64,000 bases of DNA from Bizionia argentinensis JUB59 (GCF_000224335.1 NZ_AFXZ01000002.1:310001-374000); one strand, 5' to 3'; positions 45,605 through 55,426 are shown, numbered from the stretch's first letter. A program made the numbers and translations. Notes: generated by a model not told the origin, from the letters alone.

Positions 45605-46963
45605 TTGGACGCTATTACATTTCAAGATTTAAAATTAAATACACCTTTATACAACGGATTAGACGATTTAGGTTTTACCAATCCCACACCAATTCAAGCT
45701 GAAGCCTTTAACGTGGTGGCATCAGGAAAGGATGTTGTTGGTATAGCACAAACTGGTACGGGGAAAACCTTTGCTTATATGTTACCTATTTTAAGAAGTC
45801 TAAAATACTCGGATCAGGAAAATCCACGTATTTTGGTTTTAGTGCCAACTCGGGAATTGGTGGTTCAAGTGGTTGATGAAATTGAAAAACTTGCCAAATA
45901 CATTAACGTTCGTGTTTTAGGCGTTTATGGTGGTGTAAATATTAATGCCCAAAAACGTGCGGTAGCTGAAGGCGTAGATATTATTGTAGCAACACCAGGA
46001 CGATTATATGATTTAGCAGTAAGTCGTGTTTTACAGTTAAAATCCATACAGAAATTAGTAATTGATGAAGTGGACGTTATGTTGGATTTAGGGTTTAGAC
46101 ACCAACTGATTAATATTTTTGATATTTTGCCAGAACGTCGTCAAAACATTATGTTTTCGGCAACAATGACAGACGATGTGGACGAATTAATAAATAGTTT
46201 TTTTATTGCCCCACAACGCGTTTCTATTGCAGTTTCTGGAACACCTTTAGAAAATATTGCCCAAGAGAAATTTGCTGTTCCTAACTTTTACACCAAATTA
46301 AATTTACTTAAAAGTCTTTTAAAGGATAAGGAAAACTATCATAAAGTATTAATTTTTGTGGCTTATAAGAAAATGGCCGACAGACTTTTTGACGCTTTAG
46401 ATGAACGCTTTCACGAAGAATTATGCGTAATTCACTCTAACAAAACACAAAATTATCGTTTACGCAGTATTGAGCAGTTTCGCGCTGGAGACAATAGAAT
46501 ATTAGTCGCTACAGATGTAATGGCTCGTGGATTGGATATTGATAATGTATCGCATGTTATAAATTTTGATACACCAAGTTTCCCGGAAAACTATATGCAT
46601 CGAATTGGTAGAACCGGTCGTGCAGAACGCGAAGGTCATGCCCTACTTTTTTATACTGAAAAAGAAAAAGAAGCTTTAGATCGCATTGAAAGTTTAATGC
46701 AAATGACGATTCCAGAATTGCCTTTTCCTGAAGATGTTGCGATTTCTACAGATTTATTAGAAGAAGAACGTCCGCAAATTAAAGAACGAAACAATCCAAC
46801 AAAGTTGCGTGATGAAGATGCACCCGGACCTTCATTTCATGAGAAGAAAGAAAAAAATCAGAAGGAAAATTTAGGAGGATCTTATAAAGCGAAGATAGCA
46901 GCGAAATATAAAAAGCCTAAAACTCGTGGCGATAAGAATTATAATAAGCGGAATAAGAAATAG
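45605..46963 (+). CDS. DEAD-box ATP-dependent RNA helicase
   Basis: A 452-residue helicase starting with TTG; no in-frame ATG is nearby and the N-terminus MDAITFQDLKLNTPL fits the family. Motifs in order: Q motif TNPTPIQAEAF, AQTGTGKT, PTRELVVQV, ATPGRLYDL, motif II VIDEVDVML (DEVD rather than DEAD), SATM, ATDVMARGLD and HRIGRTGRAER. A Lys-rich basic tail (from about 400) probably aids RNA binding. Likely RhlE-type roles in ribosome assembly or RNA turnover at low temperature. Confidence 0.92.
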   Translation: MDAITFQDLKLNTPLYNGLDDLGFTNPTPIQAEAFNVVASGKDVVGIAQTGTGKTFAYMLPILRSLKYSDQENPRILVLVPTRELVVQVVDEIEKLAKYINVRVLGVYGGVNINAQKRAVAEGVDIIVATPGRLYDLAVSRVLQLKSIQKLVIDEVDVMLDLGFRHQLINIFDILPERRQNIMFSATMTDDVDELINSFFIAPQRVSIAVSGTPLENIAQEKFAVPNFYTKLNLLKSLLKDKENYHKVLIFVAYKKMADRLFDALDERFHEELCVIHSNKTQNYRLRSIEQFRAGDNRILVATDVMARGLDIDNVSHVINFDTPSFPENYMHRIGRTGRAEREGHALLFYTEKEKEALDRIESLMQMTIPELPFPEDVAISTDLLEEERPQIKERNNPTKLRDEDAPGPSFHEKKEKNQKENLGGSYKAKIAAKYKKPKTRGDKNYNKRNKK

Positions 46964-47408
46964 TAAATCTTGATTTATTAAAACAAATAAGTTTTAGAAG
47001 AAATGGGGACTAGATAGTCTGGAATTATTCAGTTATTCGAGAATATCTATTAGTTTGTTCGAAGTTTCTTTAATTTATAAGGAGTCGTCAATACCTTTAG
47101 ATTATTCAAAATTTATTATCTTAAGTTTAAGATCGACCTATTTTATCAAGTTATAGTTCGCAATTTATACTTATATCAAACACTGTTCAATCAGTTGAAA
47201 ACTGAAAGGCTTTTTGCAATAGTTAATTCTTTGTCTTTCTATATAAACTAAAAAGTTTCAATTTGAGCCTTAATGGATAAAATGGTTGGGTGTTTTTATA
47301 AAAATCACTCCTCTAATAAATTAAATAACTACGTCCATATTATTATCTCTTATTTTTCTTTAAATCGAGAAGGATGAAAAGGAATAAACAGATTTCTTGT
47401 TTCTAGAG
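46964..47408. other. Gene-free intergenic region
   Basis: About 445 bp of AT-rich sequence between the helicase stop and the MscS stop (convergent genes). I see no ORF with family resemblance, no strong hairpin and no repeat similarity to the rest of the window. Confidence 0.55.
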
Positions 47409-48233
47409 CTAGTTTTTATCACCTTGATAAACAAGACGTTTTGGAATAGCGAGATGAATATCATTTTTATCAAGCGCTTTTTTAACGGCTTCCATTTGTT
47501 CAAAATATACATTCCAAAAATCATCGGAAGTAGACCAACATCTGGCAGAAACTTTCATTGCATAATCACCCATACCGGTTAACCAAACTTGTATAGGTTC
47601 GCCTTTAACCAAATCAGGATGTACTTTTAAAGCGTTCGTGATTATTTCACGGAGTTCGTCAAAATCTTCATCGAATGAAAAATTTAGATCTATTTCTATT
47701 CGTCGATAAGGTTCTATGGAACGATTGTCCATATCATCGTTGGCTACTTTACCATTTGGCAAGGTGATTAACCTGCCATCAAAAGTTTTAATTCGGGTAT
47801 ACAAAATGTCAATTTGTTGTACATAACCCAAATGATCATTGATGTAAACCAAATCATTAATTTTGAAAGGTTTAAACGCCAAAATAAGCACGCCACCAGC
47901 AAAGTTGGCTAAACTGCCTTGTAGAGCAAAACCAATAGCAAGCGCCGCAGCGCCAAACATGGCCATAAACGAAGAGGCTTCAATTCCGAGAATGGTACCA
48001 ACAACAAAAATTAATAAGGCATAAAGAACGAAAATACTCAAACTTTGAATAAAAGTTTTCAAAGTGGGCTCCATATGCGATTTATTCATAAAAGTACGAA
48101 GCAAGCGCATCGTAAATTTAATAACAAATAAACCAAAGAATAAAGCCACAGCAGCATATATCACATTGGGACCAAAATCGATTAAAAACTTTAATAAGGC
48201 ATCTTTTAGTTTTGTCCAGATACTTTCATTCAT
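47409..48233 (-). CDS. Small-conductance mechanosensitive channel (MscS family)
   Basis: A 274-residue channel with three N-terminal helices; the pore-lining TM3 region is GAAALAIGFALQGSLANFAG, followed by GVLILAFKPFKINDLVY and the beta domain (ITLPNGKVANDDMDNRS). It releases solutes under hypo-osmotic shock. Normal length for the minimal MscS type. It is monocistronic, at the start of the stress/respiration region. Confidence 0.92.
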   Translation of the reverse strand: MNESIWTKLKDALLKFLIDFGPNVIYAAVALFFGLFVIKFTMRLLRTFMNKSHMEPTLKTFIQSLSIFVLYALLIFVVGTILGIEASSFMAMFGAAALAIGFALQGSLANFAGGVLILAFKPFKINDLVYINDHLGYVQQIDILYTRIKTFDGRLITLPNGKVANDDMDNRSIEPYRRIEIDLNFSFDEDFDELREIITNALKVHPDLVKGEPIQVWLTGMGDYAMKVSARCWSTSDDFWNVYFEQMEAVKKALDKNDIHLAIPKRLVYQGDKN

Positions 48234-48362
48234 AGGATTCGGATTCTTTTATTTAAAATTAAGGTTTCTCAATAGATTTTCGCCCACTTAATCTGACGTT
48301 TTTTTAACGTAATTGGCAAAGGTAAGCACTATATACTCTTTATATGCATAGTTTTTTAAAAT

Positions 48363-48602
48363 CTGGACATCTCTAGTAACACTTCCCAAAAATAAATCCA
48401 TAATATTATTTCCGGTTATTGCTTAACTTAAAATAATATTAATTTAACCTTTTATAGCATGAATTAAAATGGCTTCACGTTTCTTTTAAATGACGAATGG
48501 TTTTAATAACTTCTTTTTAAATATTTATATAGGGAATAAAAAGGGCTAAAAATTTTAAACGTGATGGGCGTCAATTTATCCTCTGGGTCTTTCGACTAAA
48601 CT
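48363..48602 (-). pseudogene. Remnant of a universal stress protein gene
   Basis: The DNA aligns with the 3' half of the intact USP gene at 49621-50499: AGTAACACTTCCCA-AAATAA and TATTATTTCCG...TATTGC...ACTTA.AATAATAT in 48375-48445, then after an ~75-bp deletion AATATTTATATAGGGAA, AAACGTGATGGGCGTCAATTT and TTCGACTAAACT up to 48602. Stops and indels break every frame. It is most likely a decayed tandem duplicate of the neighbour. Confidence 0.75.
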
Positions 48603-48744
48603 ATGACTTATTATAAAATATTTTGCCGTATTGGAACTTAAACCCGTAACCAAAAATAATTTCACGCCTGTTTGTTCCATCAAAATCACTTACATAAGGA
48701 TTAATACCAAAGCTGTTAAAATAAAGACTAAAGGATAAATCCTA
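48601..48744 (-). pseudogene. Fragment resembling the C-terminus of an outer-membrane beta-barrel protein
   Basis: Between an in-frame TAG (48742-48744) and a terminal TAG (48601-48603) lie 46 codons ending in alternating aromatic strands (INPYVSDFDG, then NRREIIFGYGFKFQYGKIF). It has no start codon and directly abuts the USP remnant. The family cannot be named. Confidence 0.4.
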
Positions 48745-48817
48745 TATAGTTTCTCCTTAAGCCGACGTTAATACTATAAAAATTACAATACTTTTACATA
48801 ACTAATAGCAATATTTT

Positions 48818-49585
48818 ATGACGTATATTATAATCGCTTTTGTGGCATTGGTTGGATTTGTCATTTTCGCCTTTTTCTTTACAAGGAAAAAGCCTGTTGA
48901 ACCCTTTCCAAAGCCTTGGCACGATTTACTTTTGGAGCATGTCGAATATTATAGTCAACTTTCAAAAGTTGACCAAAAGCGTTTTCAGCAACGTATGATG
49001 TTGTTTTTAAGCGAAGTATACTTGGACAGTGTCGGTTTTGAACTTAATGATTTAGATAAAATCCTGATTGCTTCCAGCGCCGTAATTCCCGTTTTTAATT
49101 TCGCAGAATGGCACTACCACAATTTAAGTACTGTTTTAGTATACCCTGAAGATTTTAATGAAGATCTGGGTTTTGATGAGACCGATAAAAAACGTCATAT
49201 CTCGGGAGTTGTGGGAAATGGCCGATTTGAAAAACAAATGATTCTCTCGCGGAAAGCACTGCATCATGGATTTCATCCAAGTTCTCATAAAACTAATACA
49301 GCTGTTCATGAATTTGTACATTTAATTGACAAAATGGATGGTATTACAGACGGCGTTCCAGAGCGATTAGTTGCTAGACCTTATATTATTCCATGGCTAA
49401 AACTCATACATAAGGAAATGGAAGCTATTAATGATAATAAATCGGATATCAGAAATTACGGAGGAACCAATGAAGCAGAATTTTTAGCAGTTGCTTCAGA
49501 GTATTTTTTCGAACAACCTAAACTGATGAAAAAAAAGCATCCTGAATTGTACAAAATGCTTAAATCCTGCTTTCGAACACCATAA
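48818..49585 (+). CDS. MtfA-type zinc-dependent peptidase
   Basis: A 255-residue protein with one N-terminal helix (about residues 2-21) and the MtfA/DUF980 domain. The zinc motif HEFVHLIDKMDG (HExxH) and the downstream NEAEFLAVASEYFFEQP with its glutamate are intact. In E. coli MtfA binds Mlc and is an aminopeptidase; here it is membrane-anchored, role unknown. It converges with the USP gene, 35 bp apart. Confidence 0.87.
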   Translation: MTYIIIAFVALVGFVIFAFFFTRKKPVEPFPKPWHDLLLEHVEYYSQLSKVDQKRFQQRMMLFLSEVYLDSVGFELNDLDKILIASSAVIPVFNFAEWHYHNLSTVLVYPEDFNEDLGFDETDKKRHISGVVGNGRFEKQMILSRKALHHGFHPSSHKTNTAVHEFVHLIDKMDGITDGVPERLVARPYIIPWLKLIHKEMEAINDNKSDIRNYGGTNEAEFLAVASEYFFEQPKLMKKKHPELYKMLKSCFRTP

Positions 49586-49620
49586 AATTTATAACTACAC
49601 CTAAATTATCAAGCGCTTTT

Positions 49621-50499
49621 TTAACGAATAACGAGCAAGGGCACTTTTATATTACTTATCAATAAATCGTTGGTAACACTTCCCACAAATAAGGATGTTA
49701 TATTATTTCCGCCTATTGCCGAACTTACAATAATATCAAATTTACCTTTTTTGGCGTGAAGCACAATGGCTTCAACTACAGACAAGTTCTCTCTGTCCGT
49801 ATACCGGAATTGAAGTTGCTCTGGAAGTTTATATTTTTTCCGAAATTGCTTAACTTTCTCCTTCAAATGAAGAATCGTTTTACCGATTGCTTTTTCAGTG
49901 TTGATATATGGGAAGAAAAAGGACGGAATATTGTAAACGTGAAGCGCCTCAATTTTTCCGCCAGATCGTTCGACTAAACTGTCAGCTACTCCAAAACATT
50001 TTGATGAAGCGGAACTGAAATCCGTTGGAACTAAAACGTTGTCCATGCTATGTTTGGCTTCTTCCGGAACCAACAAAACATGAGCGTCTAGCATCCTAAC
50101 TAATTTCTGACTTAAAGCACCTGTTCCCTGCAGTTCGTCCTTATTACCTGTAACCATGACATCAATTCTATATTCGTCAGCCATATGACTTAAAATGCTT
50201 TCGGTATAATCGTCAGAAGTAATTAGCACCGTATGCGGAACTGCAGCCGTATAATTTTTATCGATAGTTTTTTGCAAACCACGATCTACAATGTCTTCTA
50301 CCGTAATACCTTCTTCAAGGAACTCGTCGTATAAATCGTATAATTTATATTGTTTAATGTTATGTGTAAAATATAAATGTTCAATATTCCATACCTTACA
50401 AAGAAAGCTTACATATCCCAATAAAATGGCATCCATTTCAGTCAAGTCCAAAGCCACCATTAATCTCAACTCATTTTCTAACTTTATCTTCTTTGTCAT
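49621..50499 (-). CDS. Tandem-domain universal stress protein
   Basis: A 292-residue protein made of two USP domains (about 1-145 and 150-292). The second has VLVPTDFSSAS and the ATP-loop-like VVSSAIGGNNITSLFVGSVTNDLL with GS(V)TNDLL; the first is more divergent. Such proteins respond to starvation, low oxygen or redox stress. It starts 34 bp after the BCCT transporter stop on the same strand, suggesting one transcript. A degraded copy lies at 48363-48602. Confidence 0.88.
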   Translation of the reverse strand: MTKKIKLENELRLMVALDLTEMDAILLGYVSFLCKVWNIEHLYFTHNIKQYKLYDLYDEFLEEGITVEDIVDRGLQKTIDKNYTAAVPHTVLITSDDYTESILSHMADEYRIDVMVTGNKDELQGTGALSQKLVRMLDAHVLLVPEEAKHSMDNVLVPTDFSSASSKCFGVADSLVERSGGKIEALHVYNIPSFFFPYINTEKAIGKTILHLKEKVKQFRKKYKLPEQLQFRYTDRENLSVVEAIVLHAKKGKFDIIVSSAIGGNNITSLFVGSVTNDLLISNIKVPLLVIR

Positions 50500-50533
50500 T
50501 TTTTTAGCTTAACTATTTCAAATTTTGGTTTAT

Positions 50534-52207
50534 TTACAGATCCGTTGTATTCGATTTTTTATCGGGTTCTTTTTCAGGTTCAATCTTTTTCAAGTTTTTC
50601 TCTTCCCGCTCCTCGTTTACCAGATTCAATATGTTTTTTCTATAGGTTGCCCGCTCCAGTAACTTTTCTTTTCGTTCTGCTTTATCATAATCTTCATTAA
50701 TTCCTCTAAACAAGGAAAAGCACATCATAATTAAGAGAATAGCAAAGGGTAATCCAGAAATGGTAACAACCGTTTGTAGCGCGTTTAAACCACCTCCGTA
50801 CATTAAAACAGAAGCAATAATACCTGTGGCAACTGCCCAGATGACTCTTTGATATCTTGGCGTTTTTAATTTGCCGCCAGACGTAATACTATCAACAACT
50901 AAAGCGCCTGAATCCGCTGAAGTTATTATAAAACTACATATAAGAATAACGCCTAAAACTTTGAGTAACATGGCTAATGGAAACTTATCGAAAAACACAT
51001 AAAGTGCTGTAGAAATATTATCATTAACTGCGGCAATCATTGCTGTATCTCCGAGAAGTATATCGCGCATGGTGGTACCTCCAAAGGCACTAAACCATAG
51101 GAATGTTACCAAAGCAGGTAAAATAAGTACACATAGAATAAACTCTTTTATGGTTCGTCCTTTAGAAATTCGTGCAATAAACGTCCCAACGAATGGCGAC
51201 CAAGATATCCACCAACCCCAATACATAATGGTTCGTGTTTTTTGCCAATTAGTTCCTTGTAAGGATTCGGTCCAAGTGGACATATCTACAAAATGCACTA
51301 AATAACTTCCAATATTTTGTATATAGGATTTAAAAATAAATGTGGTAGGTCCTAAAATTAATACGAGCAAAAAGATAGTTGATGCAACTCTCACGTTCAA
51401 CTTACTTAACATTTGAACACCTCTATTAACACCGCTAAACGCGGAAATAGTGGCTGCTAATGTTACCCCTACAATAATAAGTACTTGATAAAACAAGGAA
51501 CTCGGAATACCAAATACATGCGTAAGTCCGGAGTTAATTTGTCCTACTCCAAATCCGATAGTTGTAGCTAGCCCAAAGAGTGTTGTAATGACAGCCATAA
51601 TATCAATTACATCTCCCATCCATCCATAAATTCGATTTCCTAATAAGGGATAAAATGCGGAACGTAACGTTAATGGCATTTTTCTATTAAACGTAAAATA
51701 CGCTAAAGAAAGTCCAACAACCGAATAAATAGCCCAACCGTGAATACCGTGGTGAAGAAAAGAAAAATTAATAGCTTCTTGTGCTATAAGCGCTGGGTCT
51801 TGTCCTGCTAATCGTGGTGGATTTAAAAAATCGCGAACAGGATCGGCAATACTGAAAAGCACCAATCCATTTCCAATTCCAGCACTAAAAAGCATAGCAA
51901 ACCATGCCCATAAACTAAATTCGGGTTTTGCTTTATTACCGCCTATTCGAATAGCTCCAAACTTACTAAAGGCCATATACAAACAAAAGACAATGAATAA
52001 ATTAACTGCCAAGGTATAAATCCACCCGCCGTGAGCAGAAACATAGGTTTGAGCCATTCCGAAATAATAATCGGCTTCTTCCTCAAATATTAAAGTGAAA
52101 CCAACAGTAAGAATCATAACGGCAATAGCGGAGAAAAACACCGTTTTGTTAACAACCAGACCTAAAAACTGGGAAGCACTTTCTTTTCTAGTGACTTTTA
52201 TTGACAT
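50534..52207 (-). CDS. BCCT-family betaine/choline/carnitine transporter
   Basis: A 557-residue transporter with about 12 helices. The BCCT signature WWISWSPFVGTFIARISKGR lies in the middle, with SADSGALVVDSI after it. The C-terminus is a charged, Lys/Glu-rich tail of about 60 residues, typical of osmosensing BCCT carriers. It imports compatible solutes with Na+ or H+. It precedes a universal stress gene; with the MscS gene nearby the cluster handles osmotic stress. Confidence 0.92.
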   Translation of the reverse strand: MSIKVTRKESASQFLGLVVNKTVFFSAIAVMILTVGFTLIFEEEADYYFGMAQTYVSAHGGWIYTLAVNLFIVFCLYMAFSKFGAIRIGGNKAKPEFSLWAWFAMLFSAGIGNGLVLFSIADPVRDFLNPPRLAGQDPALIAQEAINFSFLHHGIHGWAIYSVVGLSLAYFTFNRKMPLTLRSAFYPLLGNRIYGWMGDVIDIMAVITTLFGLATTIGFGVGQINSGLTHVFGIPSSLFYQVLIIVGVTLAATISAFSGVNRGVQMLSKLNVRVASTIFLLVLILGPTTFIFKSYIQNIGSYLVHFVDMSTWTESLQGTNWQKTRTIMYWGWWISWSPFVGTFIARISKGRTIKEFILCVLILPALVTFLWFSAFGGTTMRDILLGDTAMIAAVNDNISTALYVFFDKFPLAMLLKVLGVILICSFIITSADSGALVVDSITSGGKLKTPRYQRVIWAVATGIIASVLMYGGGLNALQTVVTISGLPFAILLIMMCFSLFRGINEDYDKAERKEKLLERATYRKNILNLVNEEREEKNLKKIEPEKEPDKKSNTTDL

Positions 52208-52521
52208 ATTAAAAATAAATTGTTAAAAATAAGTAAGAATAAAAAACCAAATCGATAAAGCGATAGAGATTGTAGTTTTAGAAATAACGGTTAATTAAAA
52301 TCCTTTATAAATGAATTATAAATCAGAAAAAGTTATAAATAGTAATCTGAAGTTGAGGCAGTAATTTATAGCGAATAAGGCTGGTTTTCATAAGTGATTG
52401 TCTTAAAAATGATCAAAGCATATAATACTACAAAATAATTCCCTTTACAAGTTTTCATATGATTGTTTTATAATTATCTTTAAGATTACAACTTAAAAAA
52501 AAGATGATTAAAAGAGTGATT

Positions 52522-52539
52522 GTGCAACTATTGTTACAC
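52522..52539 (+). promoter_or_regulatory. GTAAC-N4-GTTAC type operator upstream of cydA
   Basis: GTGCAAC-TATT-GTTACAC: an imperfect palindrome whose core (52524-52537) matches GTAAC-N4-GTTAC at 9 of 10 arm positions. Its centre lies 29.5 bp before the -7 box, i.e. near -41.5, typical of class II CRP/FNR activation. Confidence 0.6.
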
Positions 52540-52559
52540 TTAAAAACACTGATAACTTC

Positions 52560-52567
52560 TAATTTTG
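52560..52567 (+). promoter_or_regulatory. -7 promoter element of cydAB
   Basis: TAATTTTG matches TAnnTTTG exactly and sits inside the inverted repeat AACTTCTA/TAGAAGTT (52554-52561 and 52575-52582), so a second regulator could act there. Confidence 0.5.
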
Positions 52568-52630
52568 CACGTAATAGAAGTTGTTATTTTAAATAGTTGG
52601 AATAAAACAACAAATCAAATTCAAATATAA

Positions 52631-53962
52631 ATGGAGGATATGATCTTTTATGATAGAATGCAATTTGCATTTACTATCACGTTTCATTATTTGTTTCCGC
52701 AATTAACCATGGGTTTATCCTTACTAATTGTCTATTTTAAATGGAAATTTTTAAGAACTAAAATCGATAAATATAATGATGCTGCCATATTTTGGATGAA
52801 AATTTTCGCATTAAATTTCGCTATGGGTGTTGTAACCGGAATCCCCATGGAATTTCAATTTGGAACCAATTGGGCAAAATTTTCGGAACTCACCGGTGGT
52901 ATAATTGGTCAAACCCTTGCCATGGAAGGTATGTTTTCTTTCTTTTTAGAATCCTCCTTTTTAGGTCTATTTCTGTTTGGCGAAAAACTACTTGGCCATA
53001 AATTACACTTTGTTACCGGGTTTTTGGTCTTTCTAGGCTCTTGGGCTAGTGGTTATTTAATACTTGCCACACACTCATGGATGCAATATCCTGTTGGTTA
53101 TGAAATTTTAGAAAACGGTAAATTTGTTCTAAATAATTTTGGTGCCTTATTTTCTAATCCTTGGCTACTTCCCTCCTATTTACATAATCAAGCTGGCTCC
53201 ATGGTAACATCATCATTTGTTATGGCCGGTGTTGGTGCTTTTTACTTGTTGAGTAATAAACATAATGAATTCGGAAAACTTTTTGTAAAAACAGGTGTTA
53301 TTTTCGGTCTAATTTCAAGTTTATTAGTCGCATTTCCTACAGGCGATTTATTAGCTAAAAATGTTGCAGAACATCAACCTGTTGCTTTTGCGGCTATGGA
53401 AGGTATTTTTGAAACAGAAGATGGTGGAGCCGAAATTGTACTAATTGGCCAACCTAACATGTTAGAGAAAAAACTAGACAATAAAATTGCCGTTCCTAAC
53501 ATTTTAAGCTTCTTAACCTACCAGGATTGGAATATGCAAATAAAAGGGCTGAATGAGTTTGATGAAGATGTTCATCCTACTAACGTTCCTGGTTTATATT
53601 ATGCATATCATATTATGGTTGGTTTAGGAACTATTTTTATTGGCTTAATGCTTTTAGCAGCTTTTCAGCTGTTTCGAAAAAAGCTCTACAAAACTACTTG
53701 GATTCTCTGGGCGCTCATGCTTATGATTCCGTTTCCATATATTGCTAATACCACGGGTTGGTACACAGCCGAATTAGGGCGACAGCCTTGGTTAGTATAC
53801 AATTTATTGCGCACGGCCGACGGTGCATCACCAACGGTTTCTTCTGGAAACACATTATTTACTTTACTTGGTTTTATAGGTTTATATCTGCTTTTAGGCA
53901 TGTTGTTTTTAATGTTAGCAGGGAAAATTATTAATAAAGGACCACAACTTAATCAACATTAA
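52631..53962 (+). CDS. cydA: Cytochrome bd ubiquinol/menaquinol oxidase subunit I (CydA)
   Basis: A 443-residue inner-membrane protein with nine helices. His19 in TFHYLFPQLTMG is the high-spin haem ligand, LAMEGMFSFFLESSF gives the conserved glutamates, LPSYLHNQAG the second His, and GRQPWLVYNLLRT the conserved C-terminal motif. It is shorter than E. coli CydA (522), consistent with the short Q-loop class. It reduces O2 with (mena)quinol at low oxygen and resists sulfide and NO, which fits the neighbouring sulfur genes. cydB follows 2 bp later. Confidence 0.95.
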   Translation: MEDMIFYDRMQFAFTITFHYLFPQLTMGLSLLIVYFKWKFLRTKIDKYNDAAIFWMKIFALNFAMGVVTGIPMEFQFGTNWAKFSELTGGIIGQTLAMEGMFSFFLESSFLGLFLFGEKLLGHKLHFVTGFLVFLGSWASGYLILATHSWMQYPVGYEILENGKFVLNNFGALFSNPWLLPSYLHNQAGSMVTSSFVMAGVGAFYLLSNKHNEFGKLFVKTGVIFGLISSLLVAFPTGDLLAKNVAEHQPVAFAAMEGIFETEDGGAEIVLIGQPNMLEKKLDNKIAVPNILSFLTYQDWNMQIKGLNEFDEDVHPTNVPGLYYAYHIMVGLGTIFIGLMLLAAFQLFRKKLYKTTWILWALMLMIPFPYIANTTGWYTAELGRQPWLVYNLLRTADGASPTVSSGNTLFTLLGFIGLYLLLGMLFLMLAGKIINKGPQLNQH

Positions 53963-53964
53963 TT

Positions 53965-55041
53965 ATGGAGTTATTTTGGTATATAGTATTAATGACTATG
54001 CTAGCTATTTACGTCGTTTTAGATGGCTATGATTTTGGTGCAGGAATTATTCATTTATTCTTTGCAAAAACAGAAAAAGATAAAAAAGCAATTACCAATG
54101 CTATTGGACCCTTTTGGGACGCTAATGAAGTTTGGTTAATTGCTGTAGGAGGTGTCTTATTTTTTGCCTTTCCTACTTTGTATGCGTCATCATTTAGTGG
54201 TTTTTATTTACCGCTCATGTTAATTTTGTGGTTACTTATTTTTAGAGCTATTGGTTTAGAGCTACGCGGTCAAATTAAAAACGCCATGTGGGAAGCCATA
54301 TGGGATAAGGCTTTTGGAATAGCCAGTTTATTATTAGCACTATTTTTTGGTGTCGCTTTAGGAAATATTGTAAGAGGTGTAAATTTAGGAAATGTTGTAA
54401 ATGGTGTTTCTACCCATGAAGCGCATTATTTCTTTTTACCGCTTTGGAATTCAACTTTTAGTCCGCAAGCAGAGCAATTAGGAGTTATAGATTGGTTTAC
54501 ATTATTATTAGGGGTAATTGGTGTTGTAGCGCTGACTATCCATGGCGCCAATTGGATTATTTTTAAAACGAATTCAGACCTTAATAAAAAACTTAAAAAA
54601 GTAGTCTTTAATCTGAATATAGTTATGGTGGCTTTAGTTATCACCTCATTATTAGTTTGGCATGTTATAGAGCCTAAACCATTTCATAACTTTATGCAAT
54701 ACCCATGGTTATGGATATTGCCAGTAATTGCTTTAACAGGTTTAATCGGGTTGTTTAAAGTGAAATCTTTCAAAAAAGATGGACATGGTTTTGTTTTTTC
54801 AACCTTATTTCTATTAGGAGGCTTGGCTTCTACGGTAGCTTCAATTTTTCCTAAAGTTTTGCCTTCAACAAATGCTATAAACCCAGATTTAACAATCTAT
54901 AATGTGGCTGCGGATGATTATGGATTAACAGTTGGAGTCTATTGGTTTGCCATTGCCGCCGTTTTAGTGGTTATTTATATGATCATTCAATACAGAGTTT
55001 TTAATGGCAAAATGGACGATGTAGGTTACGGAGACCACTAA
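53965..55041 (+). CDS. cydB: Cytochrome bd oxidase subunit II (CydB)
   Basis: A 358-residue membrane protein with about eight helices. The N-terminal MTMLAIYVVLDGYDFGAG and ITNAIGPFWDANEVWLIAVGG are diagnostic. It partners CydA. Start 2 bp after the cydA stop indicates strict cotranscription. No cydX-like ORF was recognised directly after it; the next gene is a small membrane protein. Confidence 0.95.
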   Translation: MELFWYIVLMTMLAIYVVLDGYDFGAGIIHLFFAKTEKDKKAITNAIGPFWDANEVWLIAVGGVLFFAFPTLYASSFSGFYLPLMLILWLLIFRAIGLELRGQIKNAMWEAIWDKAFGIASLLLALFFGVALGNIVRGVNLGNVVNGVSTHEAHYFFLPLWNSTFSPQAEQLGVIDWFTLLLGVIGVVALTIHGANWIIFKTNSDLNKKLKKVVFNLNIVMVALVITSLLVWHVIEPKPFHNFMQYPWLWILPVIALTGLIGLFKVKSFKKDGHGFVFSTLFLLGGLASTVASIFPKVLPSTNAINPDLTIYNVAADDYGLTVGVYWFAIAAVLVVIYMIIQYRVFNGKMDDVGYGDH

Positions 55042-55058
55042 TTAAAATATTTAAAACC

Positions 55059-55373
55059 ATGACGGGAACTTTAATTTCTTTAATCAGTATTTTCATAGGT
55101 ATTGTTGGTGCTAATCTTATGGGGTATTTCAAAAAGAAATACGCTTTAGGTTTTACGGGAAATACTTTAGTCGGTGTGTTTGGTAGTATTTTACTTGTAA
55201 AGTCTTTTGGAAGAATAGGTTTTAGTCCCTGGGATATTATTTATAATGACGGCTTCAATATTAATTTATTTATAATAAATTGCGTGGTTTCATTTTTAGG
55301 CGGCGCTTTAGGAGTTGTAGTTGTAAAAAAAATAATGAAAAAGTTGAATAAGGCGGACACCCCTAGAGAGTGA
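55059..55373 (+). CDS. Small membrane protein, GlsB/YeaQ-like
   Basis: A 104-residue protein with three hydrophobic helices and many glycines (IGIVGANLMGYF, TGNTLVGVFGSILL, VSFLGGALGVVVV), the pattern of GlsB/YeaQ transglycosylase-associated stress membrane proteins, though longer. It starts 17 bp after cydB and is probably the third gene of the operon. A structural or assembly role for the oxidase is possible but unproven. Confidence 0.65.
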   Translation: MTGTLISLISIFIGIVGANLMGYFKKKYALGFTGNTLVGVFGSILLVKSFGRIGFSPWDIIYNDGFNINLFIINCVVSFLGGALGVVVVKKIMKKLNKADTPRE

Positions 55374-55426
55374 ATAGATTATTTAATTTAAGGGTTGACT
55401 TTCCATTGTGATTAACCAAATTAATT

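Larger units (their letters stand above)
52208..52630. other. Divergent intergenic region, BCCT / cydA
   Basis: 423 bp, gene-free. The half near cydA holds the operator at 52522-52539, the -7 element at 52560-52567 and an inverted repeat AACTTCTA/TAGAAGTT at 52554-52582. The half near the BCCT gene shows no clear promoter match. Confidence 0.55.

Noticed and set aside
52208-52330. A fourth GTAAC-type operator upstream of the BCCT gene
   Set aside because: The nearest match (AATAACGGTTAATT) lacks the N4 spacing and no -7 box lies at the expected distance.
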